Origin: Gracilaria gracilis
Lineage: Eukaryota > Rhodophyta > Florideophyceae > Gracilariales > Gracilariaceae
Assembly (NCBI GenBank): GCA_030374805.1
Contig: JARGSG010000189.1
Location: 2,046,001-2,110,000 of the forward strand
Length of the DNA stretch: 64,000 nt
Direction of reading: 5' to 3'
Shown: one piece after another, positions 11,804-22,447 of the stretch
Layout of the letters: the number at the start of each line of letters is the position of its first letter
How positions within the stretch are numbered: position 1 is the first letter of the stretch
Notes under the pieces: generated by a model
Told to the model about the DNA's origin: nothing
Databases searched by the model: none
The model's input: the letters and a program-made list of their open reading frames with translations, nothing else
Program-made: the position numbers and the translations under genes

Positions 11804-12499
11804 TCAAAGTACTCGCACCGCAAGCATTTGGTATTCTCGTAGTTGATGCGGAGTGTGTTCTGTATTTGGAGTTCGAATGACCCGCACCTTCGCAGTCCTT
11901 CGTTTCGTCACACCATCCGCAACTGCATCAATGTCCTTATCACCTTCCATATATTTGGGATCGTTAATCGTTCCACCCGATGAAAAAGGAGCGGGGACAA
12001 TCCATACAGGTATTAAACCTACTCCTTGTCTTCTTTCTGGGAGGTTATGGAATATATCGCCGCGGACGTCAAACTCCATCGCATACATTCGAAAGTGTTC
12101 GGAAGTGGATCCCAATAAACCTTCACCATATTTCTTGTGTACCTCTTTTCTCTTCGTTAGGTCATGGTACACCAGTGTTCCATAGAAGTAACATATCTCT
12201 TCATTTTCCATGAATCGGCGTGTAGTGAACACCCCCACTCCTGCGCCAGGGTGGCGAATCGCCGACTTCCCGATACGACAACCGCACATCGTCGCTACCA
12301 GTGCCAACATTGCATTCCAATCCAGAAGCCCTATTTCCTTGCAAAGTTTTAGGCCATTCGTGAAGGGTCTTACGCCTACCAGTCGTGACCAAGCTCTCAT
12401 CCCACCACATTGACGGTAGAAAGTCCACAATATACGTAGGAAACTTTTGATACTAGGGGTAGCCGGATGGAGCCTTCCATGATCTCGATGGGCGGACAT
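11804..12499 (-). pseudogene. SET-domain (protein lysine methyltransferase-like) region
   Basis: This 231-codon frame contains the block GAGVGVFTTRRFMENEEIC, then FYGTLVYHDL. That fits the SET-domain start (GxGVFA, a Gly-Glu turn, YxG). It is followed further on by GTINDPKY and KVRVIRTP, resembling the later SET core segments (an Asn-containing loop and a VxxxxT strand). SET domains transfer methyl groups from S-adenosylmethionine to lysines, usually on histones. The frame overlaps the end of the DNA methyltransferase frame by 47 bp in another phase, so it may once have been the C-terminal part of one fused protein or a separate downstream gene. The canonical NHS-type catalytic triplet is not evident, so activity is doubtful. 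Confidence 0.6.
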
Positions 12500-14840
12500 T
12501 CCACTTCGGAAATAAGTTCAACACCCTAATCATAGCATTCCGAACTTCCTGCGTTACCTGGATATCCGTCTCATTTTCCGGCACGCACAATGAGAATTGA
12601 ATAATTGCGGCGTGCCTATCATGAGCAAAGCAGTCAGCGTCCGGCTTACACCCGATGAACCTACGATGCTGTTGTAACTCCATGCATGCCATTGCTGTCG
12701 AAAGCGTCCCCGCAAACAAGTCGACCACAATATCCCCAGCCTGGGAAAACCGACTGATTAGCTCCTTCAACAATGTCCGAGGTTTCCGTTCGGACCTCAC
12801 CTTTTGTAAAACGTAGCCCCCACCTTCCTTCTTTCTATTCCACTGAAGAGTCTCCCCATTATACATGGGGGTACCCGGTCAATGACACTGTGGTACCCCG
12901 GGTACCTCGACTGCACGAAGTTGAAGTTCTCATAGTTCACCATCACATGCTGCTGCGCGTAGGTGAGACCATTTCGAACTCCATGTACAGCATACTCCAT
13001 TGCAGGGAAACAAGAGCACGACCTACGTCCAGGGTTACGCATTGGGTTGCCTTGCGACCGTACAAAGTGCATTGGGACCTGGTCCACAACAAATGAAGGC
13101 CTTGGTACTACGTTTTCGTCTCTTGCCCCAATGGCAGAAAGTACATCTCTCCATTGCTGGATCTGCTCGAAAGCACTAAAGATCACGAAATGGCCCCCAG
13201 GACGTAGCGGTCTTGATAGGAGCTTTGCAGCCTTCTTCATGTCTTGAAGGCTCAGTACATCGTACCAGCTGTTGTTTAGGTTCTTGTTCCCTCGGATATT
13301 ATACAGAGGGTCCATGAGAACCAGTTGAACTGTTTCTAATGGAGACAAACCATCTCTGCGCAACGTCTCGTCCATCTCTACCATATCCTCAAACCCGCAA
13401 TTGTACAAGCGAAAGTACTTCTCCATCTCCTCCTCACAACTTCCGAAAGCCATTTTGTCATCCAACGACGCAATGAATGGTGGGGGTATTACGCCTACCC
13501 CGGACGCTTCGTCACCAGTACTTCCTTTCCCAATGTCAGCCACTATATTCGTATCACCATCTACTTCTTCGCCTCTCCCCTCCTTCGGCTCCGTTGGTTT
13601 CCCAATTTCCTCCACCTCCTCCACATCATCTTCAATTTGTATGGCAGGTTCTGGTTTGGATATCGGCGCTACCCCCATACCAGGGACGTTCACTGATTCT
13701 TTCAGTTTCAACGGGCTTATGGCCTCTATGATGGAGGACACAAGCGAATTCGAGAAACTATCGAATCTTTGAGCAAACGCCCGTGATGGGTCTCTGGTAA
13801 ACGTCTTCAGAACTGTCCATCGTTCTGGTTCGGAAATTGAGAAGAACTGCTCATTCACAATAACCTTGTTGAGGTCCGAAATGAACTCCTTCACAAGCAT
13901 TCGGAGGGCAGCATCGATGTCTTGCGGTACATTCCATGCCCACGCGATGACCTCTGTTTCAATAACAGTTTCGCCTTTGCTCGGTAGCAAGGGATGGTCG
14001 TTATCCCGGTGGTAGAACCTCTCTGCCCTCGTCTCAATCGCTTGAAAATGCATTTCGTCGTACATGACTCGGATGAATGGAAGAACAGTGACCTCTACAG
14101 TAGGGAATCCCAGGAATTGAGAGAAACAATCCTATTCCTTCGTTATGAGCTGCACACCAAAGCCAACACGCTGAGCTTGGAGTTTGTTTGATATTTGGAC
14201 ATTCACAAAAGGTGCGGGATATCCCTTGTCTCCTCTTTTCCTCTTCTGGCCTACAACTCTTTTTTCCATGTAAACTTTCTGAATGAGCGAGAGAAAGAGA
14301 ATCCTTTGGAAATGTGTGGCAACGGTTGTGGCGGACGGGGGGGACCACCCGTCCCACTCGCTTAGGAGGTATAGTTCTTGACTTGAAGAACTCGGTCAAA
14401 GTCACATTCTTCGGTATTTCTTTAAAGTTCACCTCGGTATAAGCATTCCAGAAGTCCCTTACACGCCAGTCTCTATCACCGTCCAAAACGTCCAATAACC
14501 TTGTTGAGAGGTATAGCTGACGATAAGAACCCTTCAGAGATACGACCCGTAGTTCACTGTCAGTAAACGTCGAATGCCCTGGACCCACAAGAATATAGAA
14601 GTAATTCTTGGCCAGCTGTAGGACCTTCCGATTCTTGATAATGTAATCAAAGAACTCGCTGTGTCCCACCTTCCTTGACCGGTCTTCATCTCGCATTGTC
14701 GACGCATAATGATCGCGGATTGCGAGGCATACTGTGACCAGCCCATCTTCGGAGCCATACAGTTTTCCAACCTTTATATCGGAGCTTGAGGGTGCTGGTG
14801 ACGTAGACATCGATGCACTATGTGGAGCCATTTTATGCAT
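12453..14840 (-). pseudogene. DPPY-type DNA amino-methyltransferase (N6-A/N4-C family), frameshifted
   Basis: The reading frame starts with MHKMAPHSAS at 14840 (an upstream ATG at 15161 precedes repeat-like sequence). It runs through an unnamed N-terminal domain, an acidic linker and a catalytic half. The latter has LVLMDPLYNIRG, which is motif IV with DPLY in place of DPPY, then PLRPGGHFVIFS. In the next frame comes GDIVVDLFAGTLSTAMACME, which is motif I (the SAM-binding FAG loop). Motif IV before motif I is the beta-class order seen in N6-adenine/N4-cytosine DNA methyltransferases. Disruptions are a frame change near 14050-14150, where both copies of the gene also carry a stop, and a one-base loss in a C run near 12850. 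The Pro-to-Leu change suggests an inactive enzyme. A truncated second copy lies at 3789-4961. Confidence 0.8.
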
Positions 14841-15659
14841 GGACGGGAAGGGGGTGCGTTGATGGGTTATGATTCGAATTTCCAGAGCGGACGGGAGATG
14901 GCAGCGGTCGGGATATGGCAGCGGAGGGGAGAAAACAGCGCACGGGAGAGTGCAGCGGGCGGGAGATAACTGCCGACGAGATATGAAAGTGCGCGGGAGA
15001 CGGGAGCGGGCGGGAGAGGATAGCAACGATACAGCACGAACCAGGTTCTTTACACACGACAGGGAGATGTGCAAGATGCCTGAGATGCACGTGAAGCCGT
15101 AAAGAGGTGTCAGGGAAAGCGGCGACACTCGAGGGATTCGGAACTTGGTGGTTGTAAACATATACGCGAAGTTATAGGGAACGGCTTGTAGGACAGCGGA
15201 CCGGGGTGTCCTGGCTAGGGGTCGATTCGGACGGCTAGCCTTTTGGATCTAGACGATTCATTTAATGCTATTTCCTACCGGAGCGCTTTTGGAAGGTTCT
15301 TACAGGTGGCGGTACCCACAGATGACCAATGAAAGTGAGCCGAACATCACACATGCCAAAACCCGATAATGTTATGTAGTCGTTTTGCACTGATATGGAC
15401 TCGCAATGTCGCGACACCTTACCCAGTTTGATCCATTCGCACAACGACCAAACCAAACGGTCTCCCGTTCCTGCTCATGTAGATTAAAACCGTTTTATAC
15501 CGCTTCCAAAAGCTCTATCGTTGACTGGTTCAAAGTTCAAACCACTATCACTATCGCATCCCGTGAAGTGTCCACTTTGAAGCACGATAGAGACCACAAA
15601 AATCCGGAAACCTGCAAAAAACTCCGAAGCCAATCCGACAACCTCATTCCTTCGCATTG
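14841..15659. other. Upstream region with GGGAGA-type imperfect repeats and half foldback element
   Basis: About 14885-15025 contains imperfect repeats of a GGGAGATNGCAGCGG-like unit directly upstream of the methyltransferase frame. A half copy of the GTGCAC foldback family (GACAGCGGACCGGGGTGTC) lies near 15193. I see no supported gene up to the hAT relic. Confidence 0.45.
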
Positions 15660-17651
15660 AAACAAAAGAGGCAGCAATAGAAGCAGTTAGAAAGATTACA
15701 CCTGGGGGGTCAACTGCGTACGAATTAGTGCCATGGAGGGAAATGCGCAGAGTGCGAAAAATGCGATCCGAACATTATCAACAATATGCCGTTCTGTATC
15801 ATTTAAACACAAGAAAAGATGCGGGATAGCTGGTGTGCTCGTTTTTGATCAGCGGACAATGCTCTCTGCATTCATCTGTTAAACGATTTGACCCCGAACA
15901 AGGGACAATAGTTCTGAAGAATCACAGCAAGCTACACCTAGAGGACAAACAAAAAACGACGGTGGCAAAAGTAGTTGCAAAGGCCAGTCGGACGCAAAAA
16001 GAAAGAATTATTGAGGCCGCTGTTTTTACTGTGTCGGCGGGTCTACTGCCCGTTTCATTTGTTTACAAGAACCCAGGCATGATATCTTTCGCTGAAGCAC
16101 TAGTAAACGCGGGGATATCGGTACCTGTGAGTGCGGATCTGGATATTAAGGACATGTTGCCTTCTGACAATGCAGTGAGGGCGAGCACTCAAAGGCTTGC
16201 AAGAGAAAAAAGAGATTCATATAGAGTACACGAATCAAAAGAAGTACTGGCCCTCGGCGGTGGAGTAACGAGCGACGGATTGAAAAACGACGTTAATGGC
16301 ATAAAGTATTACGACTTCACGGCACACTACTTTAAGCTTGGTACTTCACATATACTGACTAAGACTCGCCCATTGGAGCTGGTGACGAAGAACATTTTTC
16401 TGATTGAGCACAAGGGAACGGAGACAGCGAATGCCTTGCGTTCGGCATTCGATCACGCCTTGTTAACCAGAATTGGTTGTGAAATGGATGAGTTTATGAA
16501 GATCTTCACGTTTGTCACCGATTGTGCATCCACTATGCCGTGTATAGTTGGTGCATCTGCATCCAGCCAACGTGTTCCATTAAGTGAAAAGTGGATGGGT
16601 TGTATTTAACATCAACTAAACACGGCAACGAAGCACGCCATGAAGGAAGAAGCAGGGCAAAATTCCGTTATTGCGCAGAACCTAACAAATGTGAAGGGAA
16701 TAGTGAGAATCTTTAAGCAAGCGAACTGGGATCAATCTCTTCCAGAAGGTTATGCCCTCATACAAGAGGTGGAAACGAGATTTGGAACGACTTTAGGTGT
16801 GGTCGAGAGGTTCTTGAAGTCGAGCAAACCCGTTGCCTCTCTGATTTCTACGAAGGATTTTGAGCAAGCAAAGGCGTCATTTGATTCGCTCGCAACCGAA
16901 ACGAAAGCCGATGGTGAGGTTATATATCCTGCTTCGCAGGCTATTGTTGATGCGTTTCGTTTAGTTTGTCACGTTCAAACTGCGTTAGAAGCCCAGAGAA
17001 CGCCCACGGTACATCTTATTATGCCTATGTTAGAGCAGTTAGAGACTCAACTAAAGCAGATTGGGGGAGGTATGGCGAAAGGACCAAACTACGAAGTCCC
17101 ACACGTCCTGAGTCAGCAATTTAGCCAAGTAGTGCTTCATTTCTTGGCCCAAATTTAGACGCATAGCATGTGGATAGCCGGAAGCCTTCTCCATCCTCGT
17201 TTACGCTCTTTGGGATTTGTGAAGGACTGTAATAGGCTTAATGCTTTTAAGAGCAAAGGTAGTATTCTAGTTAAGCGTTTATTGCGTAACTACGTAGAAA
17301 ATGACTCTAATCAGCATGATAGCTTGGGAAATGATGCAGTCGCACCAAAAGAGTTGGGAGAGGACAAATTCAATCTATCTGACATGTTTGATATCGCAGA
17401 CCGTGAGGTTGGGGGTTTGGACGCTTTTGAGAAATACATGGGACGAAGCTTCCCACTTCCAGTGTTACAGCAGCTTAAAGTCGTGAAAGATGGAGAGGAT
17501 CATGGTACAAAACTGGTTAAGTTTTGGATAGGTTCAATCGGTTATATACCCAGATTTGTGCAAAGTTGCTTTGCGTCTGTGTGCAACGCCACTTTCTTCT
17601 TCAACTAGTGAGAGAAACTTCAGTACTGTGACACAGAATTTTCAAATCTGA
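15660..17651 (+). pseudogene. hAT-family transposase relic
   Basis: Most of the gene is readable in one frame with two stops (16607 and 17156). It has LGGGVTSDGLKNDVNGIKYY and a tract matching the RNase-H-like hAT core, HQLN in the position of the conserved His-containing segment, VETRFGTTLGVVERFL (the RWxS/T region), and WIAGSLLHPRLRSL (the hAT LhPrfr motif). After a frameshift near 17590 the C-terminal dimerisation signature reads SSSTSERNFST before a stop at 17649. A Cys-rich piece near 15745-15775 (CAECEKC) may be the remains of a BED-type finger. I could not define terminal inverted repeats or the 8-bp target duplication expected for hAT elements. Confidence 0.85.
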
Positions 17652-18449
17652 TAGATCTAAGCTGAGGAGCGATTTATTGGAAGACATGTTGTATCTTCGT
17701 TCGATTGTCCGACAGTAAAGCAGTTTGACTCTTTGGAACAGTGGTCTCGTTTCTTTGTTTGCATCTAAATATAATAGATGAATCTCGATGCTCGCCCTCC
17801 TTCGAGCCGCTGCAACCGATGGATGTGCTCTTGGAGTCGAAGTTGAGTCAACGCTAATGCCCAATGAGTGTGACACTGACCCATGGCAATTCAGCGAGCA
17901 CTCTCTGACGGACTACATTCTTCAACGAGCATTGTTCAAGTTGCAGCAATGAGAAGTTTTGGCTGAGTGTCTTAGCTCAAAAGCCAGACCAACAGTCGCC
18001 ATGATCATCCTGGTTGTACACGCAGCCGCACCACCCATGTTATCCATTTCCCAACAGTTGCACTCTTTGACACGGGTGCTCTGGGAGATTTGTTGTCTCT
18101 GGACCACAAGTAGAAAGCCTCCCTGACAGCAATAACTTTACATTTGTCGATGCCATCGCAACAAAAAGTTCTATACGATGTTAAGCAGTCGTTGCCTCCT
18201 TACAATGCTTAATTCAATTGGGAACTAACTGACTATGTGTAGCTAATTCTAAGACGCAGAGACATAGCTTGCGTACACACTTTCGAACAGCATCTTATAC
18301 GTAAGCCTACGCTGCACAACAGCACGGGATTCAGAGCGATCCATCTTGTCCGATGGCGAAGTAGCCAGCTCTCCCTTCATATCTGCTGACGCCGCGCTTC
18401 GTGCGAGGTGCTTGCTCTTCGGTACGCGACGGCATCATGTCCGCAGCAT
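17652..18449. other. No gene recognised
   Basis: This stretch has mixed composition and only short open frames on both strands, none with a recognisable domain. It lies between the hAT relic and host-like gene relics. Confidence 0.4.
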
Positions 18450-18479
18450 GTCACATCCTTTCGAAATACTATTTCTTTC

Positions 18480-18665
18480 GCTTGTTGCGTGCCGCTCATG
18501 GGCTTCGGGCCGTGCACGCAGAACGTCGTGGCGCCGACGACGCCGGCGGCGTGCGGTCGCGCGAGCGGCAGTCGTGGCAGTTCTTTTACTGGGACGTGTC
18601 GTCGGCGCTGACGAACAGCGCATGTCTGGCGTTGTTCTTCGTGGTGGAGTCGCCGCGCCGCGTAA
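18480..18665 (+). pseudogene. Possible fragment of a proton-dependent oligopeptide (POT/PTR2) transporter
   Basis: Joining two frames across one shift near 18527 gives PLMGFGPCTQNVVA, then ADDAGG and RQSWQFFYWDVSSALTNSA. The order (a Gly-rich helix ending in a Cys, an Ala-Asp after about eight residues, then an aromatic FFYW segment entering the next helix) resembles the POT family GxKPCV..GADQF...FFxWFY signature. Only about 60 residues survive and nothing else of the transporter is seen, so this is a tentative call. It would be a dead gene fragment of host origin. Confidence 0.25.
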
Positions 18666-18787
18666 CCAGCTGCAGAATTTATGAAGCAGCAAACGCCGCC
18701 GAAGCACCATCATCACAATATCATGCTTTAGTGATCAGGGCGTGTGGGTCGGAGAGTTGGTACCCTTCTGGTTTCAGGGCGGGACAA

Positions 18788-19700
18788 TTAACAATGCAGT
18801 TTGAGGTAAGCAACTGCTCCAGAAGGCGCCGTAACGCAAAAAGTTTTCGTGCTAGAAGTAAACTCCCAGAGTCTTGGTAACATGTTCTGCTGAAATGATC
18901 CCAAACGTCCCTTAATCGTACCATCACCGTGAGCAAGGAGTAACTGGTTGCGAGAGCACACAACCCTATCATCTTCAGAATGATCAACTCCCTTCCCAAA
19001 CGTCCGAAACGCTCCTGGTCGAGTTAAACGGAATGTGGCTTCGTCGGAAGTGAGAGATCGATTTTCCTTGCCATCCTGCCAGAGAGCAACCTTCTGATTG
19101 TCACAAACCATCATGTGCTGCGAACACAAGCTTCTTTCTATGTGGCGTTAATTCAGCGACGGACAGAGAGTGCTCCACTGCAAAGGGCTGCAAGATTGGC
19201 CTGCGAGTTGCAATATCAATAATCTCAACATATCCGTCCTTATGCGCCGCCACAACTTTGGTACCAGATTTGTACATCGTAATACCCCTCACAGTAGCAT
19301 GCGCTTCACTGCTCGCATCGCGAGATATGTCAGGTATGCGAATCGGACCCGCACCCGAACTCCATATGCAACATAACTCTTCATGAACAAAAATCAAGCC
19401 TACACCTGTTATCCAGGCAGAACCCCACTGTGGCATCCTTCCCACTCTGGTCTTCGTCTTCAAGTTCCAAACATAAACAAGCCCATTCGTTGTTCCAATG
19501 ACCAAAAGAGCACCATCCCCACTAAAAGCTAGAGCTGAAGCTTGTCGTGCCCTTTCATCCTATCTAACATCAGTCCATTTCCATCCACTTTCCATACTTG
19601 CACGGTGCAATCTTCACGGTCAGGCAACCGCCATCAAGTTGTAACGAAGGGCTCGGTGCGTGTGTCGCAACGTACTTAACATACACCTCAATTGATTTGC
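18788..19700 (-). pseudogene. WD40-repeat protein, decayed
   Basis: The minus strand encodes tandem WD-type blades spread over three frames: VQVWKVDGNG, then after a shift ASALAFSGDGALLVIGTTNG with YVWNLKTKT, followed by GITMYKSGTKVVAAHKDGYV with EIIDI, then LVFAAHDG, and after a second shift CDNQKVALWQDGKE. The spacing of roughly 40 residues and the GD.LL.GTTNGLVYVWN pattern are typical of a beta-propeller. At least two frameshifts (near 19560 and 19105) prevent a continuous product. No fused domain was recognised, so the original role cannot be given. Confidence 0.7.
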
Positions 19701-19792
19701 TCGTCAATACCATGCTACTCAGTCTGGCATGCAATTGAAACCACATCTCACCTTCACAGATGTCATGAATGTAATGGTAACTCAAACGCAAA

Positions 19793-20035
19793 GCTTACTT
19801 GATAAGTTTGAGCTCGACCGTTTTCATGCCTTCCGTCATGCTCAGACTTTTATTTCGTTCGGAACGGTTGATTGCAAAATCTATGTGTCTTCGAGATACA
19901 GCATGAAACCATCTTCTCTCACTCGTTTCTCAATCCATTGCGGCCTGGTATCTAGCGTAAGCATCTGTTGCCCTAGTCCAGCATTTCTAAGATCACGGGC
20001 AATGTTCTGCCTGAAGTAGCAGTAGCAAGCACCGT
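19793..20035 (-). pseudogene. Coding remnant with four C-to-T type stops
   Basis: A minus-strand frame reads about 50 clean residues (from PDGACYCYFRQNIARDL to REDGFMLYLEDT). It then continues with coding-like sequence broken by one TAG and three TGA codons within 35 codons. Each stop is one C-to-T change from CAG or CGA. The family is not recognised. It may be the upstream part of the WD40 relic next to it or a separate gene. Confidence 0.4.
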
Positions 20036-20261
20036 CGGGATTGGCACACCACCACTCCCGGCATCCGTGTATATCGCCGTTAGTCAGACTCTATTTCTCA
20101 ACATAACCGCCATCTCCTGATTGTCATAAACCGTGCGCATATCTCTTCCGAAATCCTTACCGAAAAACACACCCCACATAAAAGTTTATTAGTTTCCTAT
20201 TTATTTGATCTTTACCAATTGATGTCATGATGCTTGTTTTGTAAAAAGAATTTTATTTGCA

Positions 20262-20366
20262 CTCTCATGCATGGGTGCTTGAACTCGCGACTTTTGGCGG
20301 GCGCCCCCGCCCCGCGCCTGGTCTCCTCTGGCCCGCCCGACCCCACTAAGTGAGCCACTCCAGATA
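20262..20366 (-). repeat. tRNA-like/SINE-like sequence
   Basis: On the minus strand a TGGCTCACTTAGTGGG segment resembles an internal A box. About 85 bp on, GAGTTCAAGCACCC resembles a B box. The arms do not fold into a convincing tRNA and the middle is GC-rich, so this is not called a tRNA gene. A related arrangement (GCATAGCTCAACC, then GGGCGCGCC and CCAAATAAA) is present in both inverted arms at 41623-42460 and 43005-43842, which suggests a tRNA-derived SINE family. Confidence 0.3.
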
Positions 20367-20834
20367 GACGAGAGTCATCGACGTGCACCCTTGATTTGAT
20401 GGTCCTATTTATTACTATCCGGCAGAATCCGAAACACGGAGAACACGTGTACTGGATTTGGATGATACAGGATTTGTCATTTGTAACTGTTTGAGAATAT
20501 AGCCAACGAATATTCCAAAAACATTCGGTTTTGATTTTTAAAGGTAACTCCCGTTTTGGATTTGTTCGATTTCTAACGGCTATGCACTATACGCTGTTTG
20601 ATTACATTGAATAGTGAAGAAGACTACAACAATTTCTTTCAAGTAAGTTTACATATCGAGTCAATTTTGTTTGAAAAGGACACGGTATGCACGTGAACTA
20701 CATCGCCAATTTTCTGAAGAAAATGAAACTTCTTTCTATGTCTGACTGCGAATTTATATGCCTACGTCATTTCTGTTATACAACCACTCCTAAGTGCAGG
20801 ATATCCCCTAATCCCGCAAATAATACCTGTCCGG

Positions 20835-21155
20835 TTCGACCCTTAGTCGTGGCGCTTCATCGGTGCACCGATGAAGCGCTACGACACCCCAGTCCGCGGT
20901 CCCAACGCGCCGTGAGTGATGAAGGTGCGGTGGTGGCAAACGTGGCACCACCAAAGTGCCGTGACCGATGAAATTGGCCGGCTGTCAACGTGCCGTGAGC
21001 GATGAAACTGGGGTGATGGCATACGTGGCACCGCCAACGTCTCTGGGACAGCAGACCGGGGTGTCGTGGCGCTTCATAGGTGCACCGATGAAGCGCCACG
21101 ACACCCCGGTCCGCTGTCTTAACGCGCCGTGAGTGCCGATCGGTTGTCCCAGGGT
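20835..21155. repeat. Foldback element cluster
   Basis: Two GTGCAC-centred palindromes (about 20846-20900 and 21048-21120) are separated by short direct repeats reading AACGTGCCGTGAG with GATGAAACTGG. The second copy is close to perfect over about 35 bp per arm, ending in GGTCCGCTGTC. Same family as at 409-760. Confidence 0.75.
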
Positions 21156-21236
21156 GAAACGAACATGGATCCCGACTCAAACGATTTCCTGCTCTCACTC
21201 TATGCAATACGTCTTACTATGGCTATCCTATTCTTA

Positions 21237-21640
21237 ACGGATGTCCTAATCCTAGCTTGAAAGCGCAAGCACCATAGAAATAGGGCATTCAATATACAAA
21301 ATAAAGATAGAAGATGTACTAACTTCATCTCATCTAACGGATGTCCTATTCCTAGCAACAAAGCGAGAGGGTGTGTGGAAACCTCCGCAAGCAGCATAGG
21401 AATAGGGCATCCTCTCCACCAAATTAAGATAGAAGATGTACTAACTTAATCTCATATAACGGATGTCCTATTCCTAGCAACAAAGCGAGAGGGTGTGTGA
21501 AAACCTACGCAAGCAGCATAGGAATAGGGCATCCTCTTTATAATATTAAGATAGAAGATGTACTAACTTAATCTTACATAAAGGATGTCCTATTTCTAGC
21601 AACAAAGCGTGAGAGTGTGCCACCATCTACGGAGATACAT
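21237..21640. repeat. Tandem array of about 122-bp hairpin units
   Basis: Four units start near 21237, 21337, 21459 and 21581 (spacing 100, 122 and 122 bp). Within each unit GGATGTCCTATTCCTA is answered about 60 bp later by TAGGAATAGGGCATCC, an inverted repeat with a single G-T wobble, followed by AAGATAGAAGATGTACTAAC. The last unit is partial. No open frame spans the array. Confidence 0.8.
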
Positions 21641-21867
21641 CGTTCTATTCCCGCAACCGAGACATACTTTTGGTTGTGGAAGAGAATGAATATATCCCGG
21701 TAGAAGGTGTGAGCGGGAAGGTAGGGCGTGGAAGGTGTTGCGAGGTGGTGTGAGGACGGCTTTCATACAGCAGCACACGTGTAGTTGGGGTGGTTCGGAT
21801 GAAATGTTGAAAAAACGAAATATCATCTTTGTCCAGCCGCTCGTTTCAAAAAAACTCAAAAATATGT

Positions 21868-22145
21868 TTTGGGACAGCGGACCCGGGTGTCGTGGCGCTT
21901 CATCGGTGCACCGATGGGTGTCGTGGCGCTTCATCAGTGCACCGATGAAGCGCCACGACACCCCGGTCCGCTGTCCCAACGCCCCGTGAGTGATGAAGCT
22001 GGGGGGTGGCACACGTGGCACCGCGAACGTGCCGTAAGAGGTGAAATTAGCCCGTTGTCAACGTGCTGTGTGTGATGAAACTGTGGTGCTGGCATACGTG
22101 GCACCGTCAACGTGCCGGGGACCACCCCGGTTCGCTGTCCAAGAG
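21868..22145. repeat. Nested foldback element cluster
   Basis: This is another group of the GTGCAC foldback family. A copy starting at about 21870 (GACAGCGGACCCGGGTGTCG) has its first arm duplicated (GTGTCGTGGCGCTTCATC twice), then a complete right arm to GTCCGCTGTCC, direct repeats of the AACGTGCCGT type and a half element near 22123-22140. The arm duplication suggests slippage or nested insertion. Confidence 0.7.
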
Positions 22146-22447
22146 TGAATTTAGTGCGCCACAAATTTTATTTATTTCTTTATTGCTCAAACATTGTTTT
22201 ACAAGTGTACTATAGATATTATTAGCGTTCGTAGCTTCAAGTAGATTTGTAAACGTCCCGTTAGTACGCTATAAAATTTTTAAATATGCACAGTGTATAG
22301 TTTAAACTAATATTGAGCGGACGCGCATCCGTGATGAAGTAGACGGAAAGGAACGGGAGTGAAAGTTACAACTAGCTAATCGATCTCGCGAGCGTTCTCG
22401 ACGGTCGTAAACAACCTTTTCCATCCTATCAGCCGCGTGTAACCGCG

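Noticed and set aside
20262-20366. tRNA gene
   Set aside because: A and B boxes are only partial and the T-arm stem does not pair; kept only as a SINE-like repeat.
21237-21640. CRISPR-like array
   Set aside because: The units are roughly 122-bp tandem repeats without distinct spacers, in a eukaryotic context.
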